64,000 nucleotides of DNA, taken from positions 246,755-310,754 of the forward strand of contig PBVE01000002.1 in NCBI GenBank assembly GCA_002728135.1, written 5' to 3'. Below the pieces are notes generated by a model that was given only the letters and a program-made list of their open reading frames with translations, did not search any database and was not told the DNA's origin. Every line of letters starts with the position of its first letter. Position 1 is the first letter of the stretch. Position numbers and translations under genes: made by a program. This DNA comes from Rhodospirillaceae bacterium (GTDB lineage: Bacteria; Pseudomonadota; Alphaproteobacteria; UBA828). Shown here in pieces: positions 33,406 through 43,707 of the stretch.

Positions 33406-34605
33406 ATGGGAGACGATAAAAGTAATTGTAAAAATAATTGGGGGTTAGCAACAAGAGCCGTACGTAGCGGCCTTGATCGTTCAAAATTTGGTGAAACCGC
33501 CGAAGCTATTTACGCTACTTCTGGATTTGTTTATGAGACTGCCGAGCTGGCTGAAGCAAGATTTTCTGGAGAAAGCGAAGGCTTTGTATATTCTCGATTT
33601 GGGAACCCCACAGTACGTGTTTTTGAAAATCGACTGGCTTCTATTGAAGGTGCTGAAGATTGTAGGGCAACTGCTTCTGGCATGTCAGCCGTGTTTGCAT
33701 CACTTATGTGTCAGCTTAAATCAGGTGACCATGTTGTCTCCTCAAGGTCATTATTTGGTAGCTGTCATTACATAATTACTGAATTATTACCAAAATATGG
33801 AATTGAGGTTACTTTGGTAGATGGACGTTCATTAGATGAATGGCAATCAGCACTTAAGAAAAATACAAAGTGTATATTCTTTGAGAGCCCTTCTAACCCA
33901 ACACTTGAAATCGTAGATATTTGCACTTTATCTGATATTGCTCATTCCATTGGTGCAAAAGTTATAATTGATAATGTTTTTTCTTCCCCAGCACTACAAC
34001 AGCCACTTGAATTAGGTGCCGATATAGTCGTTTATTCAACTACAAAACATATTGATGGGCAAGGTCGCTGTTTAGGTGGTGCAATACTATCAAGTGAGAA
34101 GTGGATTTCAGATCAACTAGTCCCCTTTTACAGGAATACAGGACCTACTATGAGCCCTTTCAATGCCTGGGTTATGACAAAAGGTTTAGAAACACTGCAT
34201 CTAAGAGTTAAATACATGTGTGAAAGTGCTCAAAAAATAGCCTACTTTCTAAGTAATTCTACGAATGTACAGAGTGTAATATATCCAGGCTTAGAAACTC
34301 ATCCACAATATAATCTTGCAAAAAAACAAATGAGTAATAGTGGAACTGTTGTATCTTTTGAAATTGAAGGCGGAAGAAAAGAAGCATTTAAAGTTCTTAA
34401 TGAACTAAAAATAATTGATATTTCAAATAATTTAGGTGACTCAAAAAGTTTAATTACACATCCTGCAACTACAACTCACCAGCGTCTAAGTGAAGATAAC
34501 AGAATTCAATTAGGAATTAGTGACTCATTAGTTAGACTTTCGGTTGGATTAGAAGACACAGACGACTTAATTGTTGATCTAAGACAAGCAATTAATAGCT
34601 TGTAA
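33406..34605 (+). CDS. metZ: O-succinylhomoserine sulfhydrylase
   Basis: PLP enzyme that makes homocysteine from O-succinylhomoserine (or the acetyl ester) and sulfide. 399 residues of the Cys/Met metabolism PLP family: YSRFGNPTVRVFE near the N-terminus, VIIDNVFSSPALQQP with the PLP-binding Asp, and the Schiff-base Lys in YSTTKHIDGQGR. GGAG at 33393-33396 precedes the ATG. SAM-II control upstream agrees with a role in methionine synthesis. A MetY-type acetyl preference cannot be excluded by eye. Confidence 0.93.
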   Translation: MGDDKSNCKNNWGLATRAVRSGLDRSKFGETAEAIYATSGFVYETAELAEARFSGESEGFVYSRFGNPTVRVFENRLASIEGAEDCRATASGMSAVFASLMCQLKSGDHVVSSRSLFGSCHYIITELLPKYGIEVTLVDGRSLDEWQSALKKNTKCIFFESPSNPTLEIVDICTLSDIAHSIGAKVIIDNVFSSPALQQPLELGADIVVYSTTKHIDGQGRCLGGAILSSEKWISDQLVPFYRNTGPTMSPFNAWVMTKGLETLHLRVKYMCESAQKIAYFLSNSTNVQSVIYPGLETHPQYNLAKKQMSNSGTVVSFEIEGGRKEAFKVLNELKIIDISNNLGDSKSLITHPATTTHQRLSEDNRIQLGISDSLVRLSVGLEDTDDLIVDLRQAINSL

Positions 34606-34680
34606 ATTAGAAATTATTAGCCAAATAAGAAGAGTCGGGTTCATTAGCAGCAGTATTCAAGAAGGTAATTTTTTAGGCAA

Positions 34681-35073
34681 ATGTATTACGAAACAACACA
34701 AGAAATAGAAGTTTCTGTAGAACCCTTTTATCTTGAGGAACAATCAGATCCTGATGAAGGACGCTTTGTGTTTGCTTATCATGTAAGAATTCAAAATCAA
34801 AGTGTTCGAACAGTTCAGCTCATCAATAGATTCTGGAAAATTACGGATGGTTTCGGCCGCATTCAAGAAGTTCGTGGTCCAGGAGTTGTAGGAGAACAAC
34901 CTGTATTAGAACCTGGTGAAATGTTTGAATATACAAGTGGTTGCCCCTTAACTACACCAACAGGAATAATGGCTGGTACATATGAGATGGAGACTACCAA
35001 TGGTGACCGTTTTAATGTAAAAATTCCTGCTTTTTCCCTCGACAGTCCGAATGTTCGTACCCATATAAATTGA
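34681..35073 (+). CDS. apaG: ApaG domain protein
   Basis: 130 residues, full-length ApaG (DUF525) with a fibronectin-like beta fold: VSVEPFYLEEQSDP, FAYHVRIQNQS, GPGVVGEQPVLEPGE and FEYTSGCPLTTPTGIM are typical. Genetic links of the family are to Co2+/Mg2+ resistance and to ApaH; the biochemical role is unsettled. It follows metZ by 75 bp, a frequent neighbour in alphaproteobacteria. Confidence 0.93.
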   Translation: MYYETTQEIEVSVEPFYLEEQSDPDEGRFVFAYHVRIQNQSVRTVQLINRFWKITDGFGRIQEVRGPGVVGEQPVLEPGEMFEYTSGCPLTTPTGIMAGTYEMETTNGDRFNVKIPAFSLDSPNVRTHIN

Positions 35074-35184
35074 GCAACTATATTTTTTATAACTTGCTTT
35101 CACTGATATTGGGAGTTAGATAGGCAGTTAATATAGGTAATGGTTTTTTAAATACATTGTAGTTTGATAAACAGGAGACCTAGT

Positions 35185-35814
35185 TTGACTAAAGATAACA
35201 TTGGAAATGAAGAGAAATTAACTTCGACACTAATAAGACCGAACCGCGAAGAGGCTGAAGAAGCAGTAAAAACTCTTATCAAATGGGCTGGAGACAACCC
35301 AAATAGAGAAGGTTTGATTGGTACTCCTTCACGCGTGGTAAGAGCTTATGAAGAGTTCTTTGCTGGGTATAATGAAGATCCTGTTACCATCTTAGGGGCT
35401 ACCTATGAGGATATATCTAACTATAATAACATGGTAATTTTGAAGGACATTCGTCTTGAATCACACTGTGAACATCATATAGTTCCGATAATTGGAGTTG
35501 TACATATTGGTTATCTTCCAAACAAACGTGTTGTTGGTATTTCTAAGCTCGCACGTCTAGTTGAAGTGTTTGCCAAGCGAATGCAAATTCAAGAAGCTCT
35601 TACTGCTCAAGTTGCTGACACTATAAATGATGTGCTAAAGCCAAGAGGAGTAGCTGTAGTAATTGAAGCTGCACATCAATGTATGACCACTCGAGGCATA
35701 CGAAAACCAGGGGTCAGTATGGTAACCAGTAGAATGTTAGGAAGTTTCAGTGATGATCAATCTACTCGACAAGAATTTCTCAATATGATTGGAAAATCCA
35801 AATGCGTAGGCTAA
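35185..35814 (+). CDS. folE: GTP cyclohydrolase I
   Basis: Converts GTP to 7,8-dihydroneopterin triphosphate, first step of folate synthesis. About 209 residues. Zinc ligands appear in [11 protein letters not shown] and [29 protein letters not shown] and TSRMLGSF are intact. I chose the TTG at 35185 because GGAG at 35174-35177 is correctly placed; a TTG at 35164 lies upstream of it. Confidence 0.95.
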   Translation: MTKDNIGNEEKLTSTLIRPNREEAEEAVKTLIKWAGDNPNREGLIGTPSRVVRAYEEFFAGYNEDPVTILGATYEDISNYNNMVILKDIRLESHCEHHIVPIIGVVHIGYLPNKRVVGISKLARLVEVFAKRMQIQEALTAQVADTINDVLKPRGVAVVIEAAHQCMTTRGIRKPGVSMVTSRMLGSFSDDQSTRQEFLNMIGKSKCVG

Positions 35815-35875
35815 AACAAGCAAATGCATGCCGTATAACGGCAAAGCATAAACTCATATAGGAAATAGGAGCCCC

Positions 35876-37336
35876 ATGATGGGCTCTGTGCGTGATTTTC
35901 GTCCTGTTTTTCTAGTGATCGGCATTTTGCTGGTAACACTCGCGCTTGCTATGATGGTTCCAGCAATCGCCGACAGAATAGCTGATAATCCAGACTGGCA
36001 AGTTTTTTTGGCAGCTGCCCTATTTACCCTTTTCCTAGGCGGGTGTCTTACATTAGTCAGCAGAACAAGTAAAACTGCAATCTCAGTGCGTCAGGCATTT
36101 GTACTTACTACCTTTAGTTGGATAATCATTCCTGCCTTTGCTGCTCTACCATTTGTTTTTAGTGACTTAGGGTTAAGTTATGCAGATGCCTACTTTGAAG
36201 CGATGAGTGGCTTAACAACTACTGGTTCAACAGTTATTTCTGATTTAGATAAAGCTCCACCAGGTATATTATTATGGAGAGCATTATTACAATGGTTAGG
36301 GGGAATAGGAATAATTGTTACCGCTATAGCAATTCTACCAGTCCTCCAAGTAGGAGGAATGCAATTATTTCGTACAGAAAGTTCTGATCAATCCGACAAG
36401 GTTTTACCAAGAGCAGCTGCATTAGCTGGTGCAATTTTTATGGTTTATTTCGGCCTAACCGTAATTAACTGTATTGCATACTGGGGAGCAGGAATGACCC
36501 TTTTCCAGTCTATTTGCCACTCTATGACTACTATTGCAACGGGAGGTTTTTCCACATTAGATGAATCTATTGGGCATTTTGATAGTCCTGCTATTGAAGG
36601 AATATCAACTGTCTTCATGATTTTAGGCTCTCTACCTTTTGTTCTATACCTTCAAGCAGTTAGAGGAGGATTTAGAGCATTAATTAAAGATACCCAAGTA
36701 AGGTGGTTTTTAGGAATTGCAATAGCTACCATACTTGCACTAACAGGTTGGTTGTCAACACAAGGAGGTGAAGATTTTGAACACGCCTTGAGACTTGCAA
36801 GCTTTAATGCCATATCCGTAATGACAGGAACAGGATATTCCTCAACAGACTTTAATCTATGGGGTGCATTTGTTCTGCCTTTATTCACTCTTATTATGCT
36901 TGTTGGTGGCTGTACTGGTGCAACTACCGGAGGAATAAAAGTTTTTCGTATTCACGTCTTATATACAACTGCCCGTGTTCAAATGCTGAAGTTAATTCAA
37001 CCTCATGGGATTTTTACCATGAAGTTTAACGGTCGCCCTGTCCCTGATGAAGTTCCAGGAGCAGTCATGGGTTTTTTCTTTTTATTTATTGTCAGCTTTG
37101 GCACTGTCGCTTTAGCATTATCCCTTATGGGATTAGACTATGTGACGAGTCTATCTGGTGCTGCAACAGCAATCGCCAACGTTGGACCTGGTCTTGGCGA
37201 TATAATTGGTCCTTCAGGAAACTTTCAGCCATTACCTGATGCAGCTAAATGGTTACTATCATTTGCCATGTTGATAGGAAGGTTAGAGTTATTTACTGCT
37301 CTTATCCTGCTTGTTCCACATTTTTGGCGCGATTAA
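35876..37336 (+). CDS. trkH: Trk potassium uptake membrane protein TrkH
   Basis: Potassium channel subunit, 486 residues. Four pore-loop filter motifs with their Gly are visible: TTTGSTV, IATGGFST, TGTGYSST and NVGPGLGD, as expected for the four-repeat TrkH fold. TrkA, the regulatory partner, is not in the window. The last 35 bp overlap the 3' end of the RND gene on the opposite strand. Confidence 0.95.
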   Translation: MMGSVRDFRPVFLVIGILLVTLALAMMVPAIADRIADNPDWQVFLAAALFTLFLGGCLTLVSRTSKTAISVRQAFVLTTFSWIIIPAFAALPFVFSDLGLSYADAYFEAMSGLTTTGSTVISDLDKAPPGILLWRALLQWLGGIGIIVTAIAILPVLQVGGMQLFRTESSDQSDKVLPRAAALAGAIFMVYFGLTVINCIAYWGAGMTLFQSICHSMTTIATGGFSTLDESIGHFDSPAIEGISTVFMILGSLPFVLYLQAVRGGFRALIKDTQVRWFLGIAIATILALTGWLSTQGGEDFEHALRLASFNAISVMTGTGYSSTDFNLWGAFVLPLFTLIMLVGGCTGATTGGIKVFRIHVLYTTARVQMLKLIQPHGIFTMKFNGRPVPDEVPGAVMGFFFLFIVSFGTVALALSLMGLDYVTSLSGAATAIANVGPGLGDIIGPSGNFQPLPDAAKWLLSFAMLIGRLELFTALILLVPHFWRD

Positions 37337-40300
37337 CTAACTGAGCTATATCTGAGCGTATAGCTAATAAAGAAGGCACAAGAATTAAAACAATAAATGT
37401 TGAGCCTATCAAACCAAAAACTATAGTTACCGCCATTGGCTTTAAGAATTGAGCTTGGAGACTAGTCTCAAATAATAAGGGTAATAAACCAAAAATTGTT
37501 GTTACCGAAGTCAAAATTACAGCCCTTAATCGATCACGTGCACCATTAACCAAAGACTCATAAAGAGGTTCTCCTTCCTTAAGGCGATCTTGAACAGACC
37601 TGACAAGGATAATGGAGTCATTAACAACGATTCCAGAAAGCCCTAATAAACCAACCATGGACAGTATAGTTATATCATGACCCAGAAATAGATGACCCAA
37701 TATAGCTCCAACCACACCAAAAGGTATCACTGACATAACAAAAATTGGCATCGAATAACTAGAAAATAATGCAGCAAGAATTAGATAAATGGCAACTAAA
37801 CCAACTATTCCTCCAACTTTCATGTCAGCCATAGTGGTCGCTTGTTCCTCAGCCTTACCCTTAAAGTTGATCTTTACATTATATTTAGCAGAGATATCAG
37901 CAAGCCCTTCCTTACGAAGACTTTCTAGAACTTCATCCATATTACTAATGTTTTCGTCAATTTCTCCTGAAACAGATACAGTCCGTGACCCATCCTCTCT
38001 CTTGACTGAAGCAAATCCCTGAGTTTCATGAAATTTTACAATCTCCGAAATAGAAACTCTCTTTCCATTTGGAGCTAAAAGAAATAATTGTCTTAAATCA
38101 TTTTCACCTCGTTGGCTCGATGGTAACCTTACGCGTACAATTATTTCCTTGTCATCGCTAGGTATTCTCGCAGCTATTGATCCTTCAAAATAATTTCTGA
38201 CTTGGCGACCAACTTCCTCAGTGGAGAAACCTAAAAGCTTACCTCTATTTTTAAGCTCCATAATCATCTCTGTTTTTCCACGCGGCAAATCATCTTTAAG
38301 ATCACTTACTCCTGGAAATCTATTTAAAAGTTCTTTGATTTCATTTGCTGCTTGTTTCAATAACAAAAGGTCATCACCTATTATACGAATATCTATTTCA
38401 CGTCCTGGAGGGCCAGCCTGTTCTTCGACTATTGAAAAAGAATTTATCCCTGGTCTCATTTTTACTTCTTTACGCCATGTTTTAACAAAATCGTGCGTGC
38501 GAATATTTCTAGTGTCAGAAGGAACAAGTTCAACTCGCATAGCAGCTATATGATCTCCATTAGTCATAACAGGATCATCAGCTCGACCTACTGATTGACC
38601 AATTTGGCCTAAGCTCATTACTACCAACTCACCTGAACTCATACCAAATCTTTGCTCTACTACTGAAAGAGATCTTTCAAGTTCACTAATCATTTCCCTA
38701 GTTTGGTTGCGATTTGTACCTTCTGCAAAAACAACATTAGCATAAACTGTATCTGATTCTGGTGATGGAAAAAATACAAAGTCTAATCGACCACCAGCAA
38801 TCAATCCTAAAACCAATATTCCAAGACTCAAGGCACTCGCAACTGTTAGATATCTCCATTTTAAACATGCTCTTATAGTTTGATTGAAAAACCCATCACG
38901 AAAAGCATTAAATTTCGGGTTAAACCAACGTGCAAAAAGATTTTCTTGAGCAGGGTCTTTTTTTAGAGCGAACCTTAGATGACCAGGTAGAATCAAAAAA
39001 CTCTCTATTAAACTTGCTATTATAACAGCAATTATTACCATAGGTATGGCGTAAATAATTTGTCCGATTATGTCAGAAATAAGTAATAATGGGATAAAAG
39101 CAGCAATAGTTGTTAAAGATGCAGCTATTACAGGCCAAAACATTTTTTTTGCACCTATTTCTGCAGCAGTGGCTGGATCATCACCCTTACTTCGTCTAGT
39201 TACAGCATGTTCACCAACAACTATTGCATCATCCACAATGATGCCCAAAGCCATAATTATTGCAAACAAACTTACCATGTTAATGCTCTGCCCAAACAGA
39301 AGCATCACACCTAAAGTTGCCATTAAAGATACTGGAATACCTACTGCCACCCAGAATGCAACACGACCAGATAAAAAAACAAAAAGTATCACCACAACTA
39401 ATGCCAAACCACCCGCACCATTTCTTAGCAAAAGATTGATACGATCCTCGATCATTTCGGCTGTATCGCTATATCTTTCAACCTTAAGAGTATCGGGTAA
39501 CGTAGGCAAAGTATTAGCAAGGAATGAATCAAGTTTTGATGACTGCTCAAGAGCATCTGATGTTAGTGCTCTTCTAACATGAAGTTCTATTGCTGAATTA
39601 CCCTTTCTAAGAGTCTCAATAGAATTTTCTTCAAACGAGTTTGTAACCTTTGCAATATCACCCAATGTTATTCGTTGACCATTGGATGATGTCTTAACAT
39701 TAATAGTATTTATGGAGTCCACATCTTTAGCTATTCCAAGACTTCTAATCTGCTTTTGGTTAGATCCAGGGGTTACTCCCGATGGGACATCAATTGAAGA
39801 ATCTGCAATTCGCTGTGCAATAATAGAGGGAGTTAAACCCATTTGTTGCATAATCTCTGAGGGAACCTCTACCCAAATTTCTTCCTCTCTTGCACCGAAT
39901 AAATCAACTTTATCGATCCCAGAATTAAGCATCCCTTCCCGTAAATCTTTTGCGAGTGCCTTTAGAGATGATTCCTCAAAGGGACCAGAGACAACAATTC
40001 TTGAAATTGTTTCATAATTATAAATTCTCTGTACAATAGGTTTATCTGAATCCTTAGGTAAATTTGTTACTTGTGCTATCGATGTTTCAACGTCAGCCAA
40101 GGCCGTCTGCATATCCGCTGAAGATTCAAATTCTATGGCAAGCCAACCTGAACCTTGAGACGATGTTGAAACTACCCTTTTTACACTATCAATAAACCTA
40201 ACTTCTGGCTCAATAAGTCCAATAATATTTGAGTCAATATCCTCTGCTGCTGCCCCTGGCCAAGCAATAGAGATGGTAACCCAATTTATACTAAAAGATG

Positions 40301-40427
40301 GAAAGAATTGGGTATTGAGTTTCCCAAAAGCCACTACACCAATCATTATAAAAAATAACATTAATAGATTGGCAGCTGTGCGGTGTTTAGTAAACAAACC
40401 TATAAGACCAGAATAACCAAGATTCAC
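37302..40427 (-). CDS. RND efflux pump inner-membrane permease (AcrB-like, HAE1 type)
   Basis: Proton-driven tripartite efflux pump subunit, 1041 residues with twelve membrane helices and two large periplasmic loops (about 35-335 and 560-865). Helix 4 keeps the paired Asp proton relay, GIIVDDAIVVGEHAV, which argues for an active transporter. It lies 37 bp after its adaptor gene. Substrate unknown. No TolC is adjacent; the one at 17.9 kb is a candidate partner. Confidence 0.93.
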   Translation of the reverse strand: MNLGYSGLIGLFTKHRTAANLLMLFFIMIGVVAFGKLNTQFFPSFSINWVTISIAWPGAAAEDIDSNIIGLIEPEVRFIDSVKRVVSTSSQGSGWLAIEFESSADMQTALADVETSIAQVTNLPKDSDKPIVQRIYNYETISRIVVSGPFEESSLKALAKDLREGMLNSGIDKVDLFGAREEEIWVEVPSEIMQQMGLTPSIIAQRIADSSIDVPSGVTPGSNQKQIRSLGIAKDVDSINTINVKTSSNGQRITLGDIAKVTNSFEENSIETLRKGNSAIELHVRRALTSDALEQSSKLDSFLANTLPTLPDTLKVERYSDTAEMIEDRINLLLRNGAGGLALVVVILFVFLSGRVAFWVAVGIPVSLMATLGVMLLFGQSINMVSLFAIIMALGIIVDDAIVVGEHAVTRRSKGDDPATAAEIGAKKMFWPVIAASLTTIAAFIPLLLISDIIGQIIYAIPMVIIAVIIASLIESFLILPGHLRFALKKDPAQENLFARWFNPKFNAFRDGFFNQTIRACLKWRYLTVASALSLGILVLGLIAGGRLDFVFFPSPESDTVYANVVFAEGTNRNQTREMISELERSLSVVEQRFGMSSGELVVMSLGQIGQSVGRADDPVMTNGDHIAAMRVELVPSDTRNIRTHDFVKTWRKEVKMRPGINSFSIVEEQAGPPGREIDIRIIGDDLLLLKQAANEIKELLNRFPGVSDLKDDLPRGKTEMIMELKNRGKLLGFSTEEVGRQVRNYFEGSIAARIPSDDKEIIVRVRLPSSQRGENDLRQLFLLAPNGKRVSISEIVKFHETQGFASVKREDGSRTVSVSGEIDENISNMDEVLESLRKEGLADISAKYNVKINFKGKAEEQATTMADMKVGGIVGLVAIYLILAALFSSYSMPIFVMSVIPFGVVGAILGHLFLGHDITILSMVGLLGLSGIVVNDSIILVRSVQDRLKEGEPLYESLVNGARDRLRAVILTSVTTIFGLLPLLFETSLQAQFLKPMAVTIVFGLIGSTFIVLILVPSLLAIRSDIAQLVNRAKNVEQAG

Positions 40428-40464
40428 AGCAGCCCCCCAAAAGCCCTATATTTTTTTTGGAATT

Positions 40465-41727
40465 TCATTCTGAACGAACCTTTAATCCAGGTCCTATCTC
40501 GGCAAAACGGGTAATAACAACTTTATCTCCCTCATTTAATTCACCGGCTACTATAATTTCCCTCCCCGTCCTTGAAAGAATATTTACATTACGTTTCTCT
40601 AAACGCTCGCCTACTAAAACGTAAACAACATCATTTTCATGCACCGCATTTTCTGGAAGCTTAACTGACTCAGGGAATACAGGGCCTTCTATTATGACTT
40701 CCACGAAAGCACCCGGACGAATTATAATTTTATCGTCAGAATTAATTAGTTGGGCATAAATACGAACTGCACCTGTTTCTGCCTCTATTTCACTGGAAAT
40801 TCTCTCAATAATTGCTGTATACTTCTTGGTTTTCTCCCCAAACCTCCAAACAACCTCTAACAAACGACCTGTCAATCCATCTTCCTGAGCATAAAGAAGT
40901 TTACCATACTCACCGTCTGGAAGATGAAACATAACCTCCATGTTTTTTAAATCCAAAAGCCTAGCAACTCGATCGTTTATTGATAATCGCTTGCCTACAG
41001 CGACTGATGTTGAAGTTAAGTAACCATCAAAAGGTGCAATTAATGTTGTATTTTGGTAGTCACGAACTGAGCGTTGAAGGCTTATTTCATTACTGGAAAT
41101 TATTGATTTTTGTCTTTTCAATCTGGCTTTAATCACTTCCACGTTCTCAGTTGATAATGCTTCAAGACGAGTTCGATCACTGACAATTTTAGCAGCATCT
41201 TCTAAATGTTTTTGCGATACGACCTTTTGAGAAAACAGTTTTTCTCTTCTTTCCAATTCACGAACCGCCAAATCTAATTGGACTCTATTTTCTATCTTAG
41301 CTTTTTCTTCAGCTCTTAATTGAGCAATGTATTCCTCTAATAACGCCTTGGAAGCATTAAGTTGAGCTTTTGACTCACGCATTTTTGATTCGTAATCAAA
41401 TTTTTCAATTTGAATTAACATCTCACCAGCAGAGATATTCCCCCCATCTTTAAAATTTGGATTTATCTCGATTACTTGTCCAGAAACTAATGCTCTCATT
41501 TCAGCATCTCGCTGAGGTAAAATCTCACCATAGGCTTTAACAAGAGATACCTGATCACCGCGTGAAACAATTTCTATATCTACTAACCATTCTCTCTCAA
41601 CTACCTCCAAAGGCTCAAGTTTTGGTTTTGTAGCTTGAAGATATCCTGCTATTAGTAATCCTATAATCAAAACAACAATTGGAGAGACCAATAACAACCA
41701 CTTTTTTTGAGTTTTCATTCTAGACAC
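40465..41727 (-). CDS. RND efflux periplasmic adaptor (HlyD/MFP family)
   Basis: 420 residues: one N-terminal membrane anchor (about 11-29), a barrel-lipoyl part (LVSGQVIEINPNFKDGG), a long coiled-coil hairpin (about 110-215, rich in Lys/Glu), the second lipoyl half (LIAPFDGYLTSTSVAVG), and a C-terminal beta domain. There is no lipobox, so it is held by the helix. First gene of the two-gene pump operon. Confidence 0.93.
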   Translation of the reverse strand: MSRMKTQKKWLLLVSPIVVLIIGLLIAGYLQATKPKLEPLEVVEREWLVDIEIVSRGDQVSLVKAYGEILPQRDAEMRALVSGQVIEINPNFKDGGNISAGEMLIQIEKFDYESKMRESKAQLNASKALLEEYIAQLRAEEKAKIENRVQLDLAVRELERREKLFSQKVVSQKHLEDAAKIVSDRTRLEALSTENVEVIKARLKRQKSIISSNEISLQRSVRDYQNTTLIAPFDGYLTSTSVAVGKRLSINDRVARLLDLKNMEVMFHLPDGEYGKLLYAQEDGLTGRLLEVVWRFGEKTKKYTAIIERISSEIEAETGAVRIYAQLINSDDKIIIRPGAFVEVIIEGPVFPESVKLPENAVHENDVVYVLVGERLEKRNVNILSRTGREIIVAGELNEGDKVVITRFAEIGPGLKVRSE

Positions 41728-41855
41728 TTCCGTTTTTCTTAATCGGCTAACCTAGCTAGTGGTATATAGATGTCAATATATCGCTTTAGCTTGTATGTGA
41801 TAAATTAATCTCATTAAATGAAGCAAACCTAGTCAGTACAAATAAAGGAAATAAG

Positions 41856-43043
41856 ATGGTAAAGAAATTTTATTCCTCTGTTGAGATGATTCAACAATTA
41901 GTTGCTTTTGACACAACAAGCTCTAAAACAAATATGCACCTTATTGACTTTATTCAACGTTATCTATCTTTACATGGAGTCGAATCAACACTTATTCCAG
42001 ATCCAACAGCAAATAAATCTAATTTATTTGCAACTATTGGGCCTGAAGAAACCCCTGGTGTCGTCCTCTCTGGACATACTGACGTGGTTCCAGTTGATGG
42101 ACAAAGCTGGGAAACCGAACCCTTTGATGTAATAGAAAAAAACGGTCGCCTATATGGACGTGGCACTTCTGACATGAAAAGCTTCATTGCAATTACATTA
42201 AGTTTAGTCCCGTATTTTTTAGCTCAAAGTTTAAAAATTCCTATTCATCTTGCTTTCTCATATGATGAAGAAATTGGCTGCCTTGGTGCTCCACGTATGA
42301 TAGCACAATTTGGTAAGGCACAAGTAATGCCTTTAGCTTGTTTTGTCGGGGAACCAACAAATATGAAGGTAGTAAATGCACACAAAGGGGTTCATGGGTT
42401 TAGAACCACTGTTTATGGCCTTGAGCAACATTCAAGTGCTACACATAAAGGGGTTAATGCAGTGCAATACGCTTCGCGACTGATAACCTATCTTTCAGAC
42501 CTCTCAAATGAAATAAGTAATACTATGTCTGATTCACAAAGTGAATTTGAACCACCTTACACAACAATCCATGTTGGTACTATCCAAGGTGGCACTGCAC
42601 AAAATATTATACCCAAGGAGTGTACCTTTAGTTGGGAATACAGATTAATGCCAGAGGAGGACCCAGAAGAAATATATAATAAATTTAAAATGTTTGTAGA
42701 TACAGATATTTTACCATCTATGAGAAAGAACTTTGCTAATGCAAGCGTAGATACAATCCAACGCACAATAGTTCCCGGATTACGTGCAGAAAAGAATTCA
42801 TTTGCAGAAGAATTAGCACTTAACATCGCAAAAGATAACTCTACGGGTGTTGTGTCATTTGGAACAGAAGCTGGACAATTCCAAAGTGCTGGAGTTCCTA
42901 CAATTATTTGTGGCCCAGGAAGTATCGAACAAGCACATAAACCAAACGAATTTATAGAACTTAAACAGGTATCAGAATGTGAGGGTTTTCTAAGGAAATT
43001 GTCAGAATTTTGCTGTTATGATAAAATGTATGACGATAACTAA
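41856..43043 (+). CDS. argE: Acetylornithine deacetylase
   Basis: Releases acetate from N-acetylornithine in arginine synthesis. M20 metallopeptidase family, 395 residues. Metal sites: SGHTDVVPVDGQSW, GRGTSDMKSFIA, YDEEIGCLGAPR (catalytic Glu), FVGEPT, and the C-terminal AHKPNEFIEL. The substrate is assigned from ArgE-like motifs and from argF/argD 1.6 kb away; another M20 amidase is the alternative. It ends 7 bp from the convergent lipoprotein gene. Confidence 0.88.
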   Translation: MVKKFYSSVEMIQQLVAFDTTSSKTNMHLIDFIQRYLSLHGVESTLIPDPTANKSNLFATIGPEETPGVVLSGHTDVVPVDGQSWETEPFDVIEKNGRLYGRGTSDMKSFIAITLSLVPYFLAQSLKIPIHLAFSYDEEIGCLGAPRMIAQFGKAQVMPLACFVGEPTNMKVVNAHKGVHGFRTTVYGLEQHSSATHKGVNAVQYASRLITYLSDLSNEISNTMSDSQSEFEPPYTTIHVGTIQGGTAQNIIPKECTFSWEYRLMPEEDPEEIYNKFKMFVDTDILPSMRKNFANASVDTIQRTIVPGLRAEKNSFAEELALNIAKDNSTGVVSFGTEAGQFQSAGVPTIICGPGSIEQAHKPNEFIELKQVSECEGFLRKLSEFCCYDKMYDDN

Positions 43044-43050
43044 AACAATC

Positions 43051-43650
43051 TTACTGCCAAATATATTTTCCTAAATATTTTCTTAATGCCTGTTCCATGC
43101 TTGCGTTAAAGTCATTCATTAAAGCCAATGTTAAATCAAAGTATATCCGATCTCTTTCATACAATGATGCACCCTCTGCAATTGTCCGTGATCTTTTTGC
43201 CTCAGCGATAGTGTATGGACCTAATTTTCCTTTATCATCTACTAAATCAAATCTAACTTCAATTCGTGCGTCAATTCTTTCCGCCTGTTCAGTTGTGAAT
43301 AGCCCCTCCAAATCTCTATTTGTTTCCAATTTTTTTATCTCAGCACTGGCATCTAAAATACTTACTTGAATAGAACTTTGCGAACCATTTGCTTTCACTC
43401 TATCTTCTAGCCATTGCTTAATTGCGACTTTAGGGGTTAATGGGAAAAAATGTTCTACATTAGGTTCCAAAAGAGTAGATTGAAAATCTCTGACAATCTC
43501 AATTTGAGATACATTAAAAACTATTGGGGGAAGGTGTTTAAAGGAAATATCCCTAAATTTTGGCTTTTCAATTGTGGTAGTACAGGATGCTAAAAAAATA
43601 AAAAAACCGCACAAAAAACTAATTAATAAGGGCTTTGATTGTAAGTGCAT
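43051..43650 (-). CDS. Lipoprotein of unknown function
   Basis: 199 residues with a lipoprotein signal peptide ending in the lipobox LASC (about residue 23), so an acylated periplasmic protein. The mature part contains no motif I know; it is mixed alpha/beta with a helical C-terminus (LTLALMNDFNASMEQALRKYLGKY). It follows hslO by 57 bp and may share its transcript. Confidence 0.8.
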   Translation of the reverse strand: MHLQSKPLLISFLCGFFIFLASCTTTIEKPKFRDISFKHLPPIVFNVSQIEIVRDFQSTLLEPNVEHFFPLTPKVAIKQWLEDRVKANGSQSSIQVSILDASAEIKKLETNRDLEGLFTTEQAERIDARIEVRFDLVDDKGKLGPYTIAEAKRSRTIAEGASLYERDRIYFDLTLALMNDFNASMEQALRKYLGKYIWQ

Positions 43651-43707
43651 AGAAGTGGTCTCCTATAGTTAATTATAGGTCGATAAATAATCCTGTATCA
43701 ACTTCAA

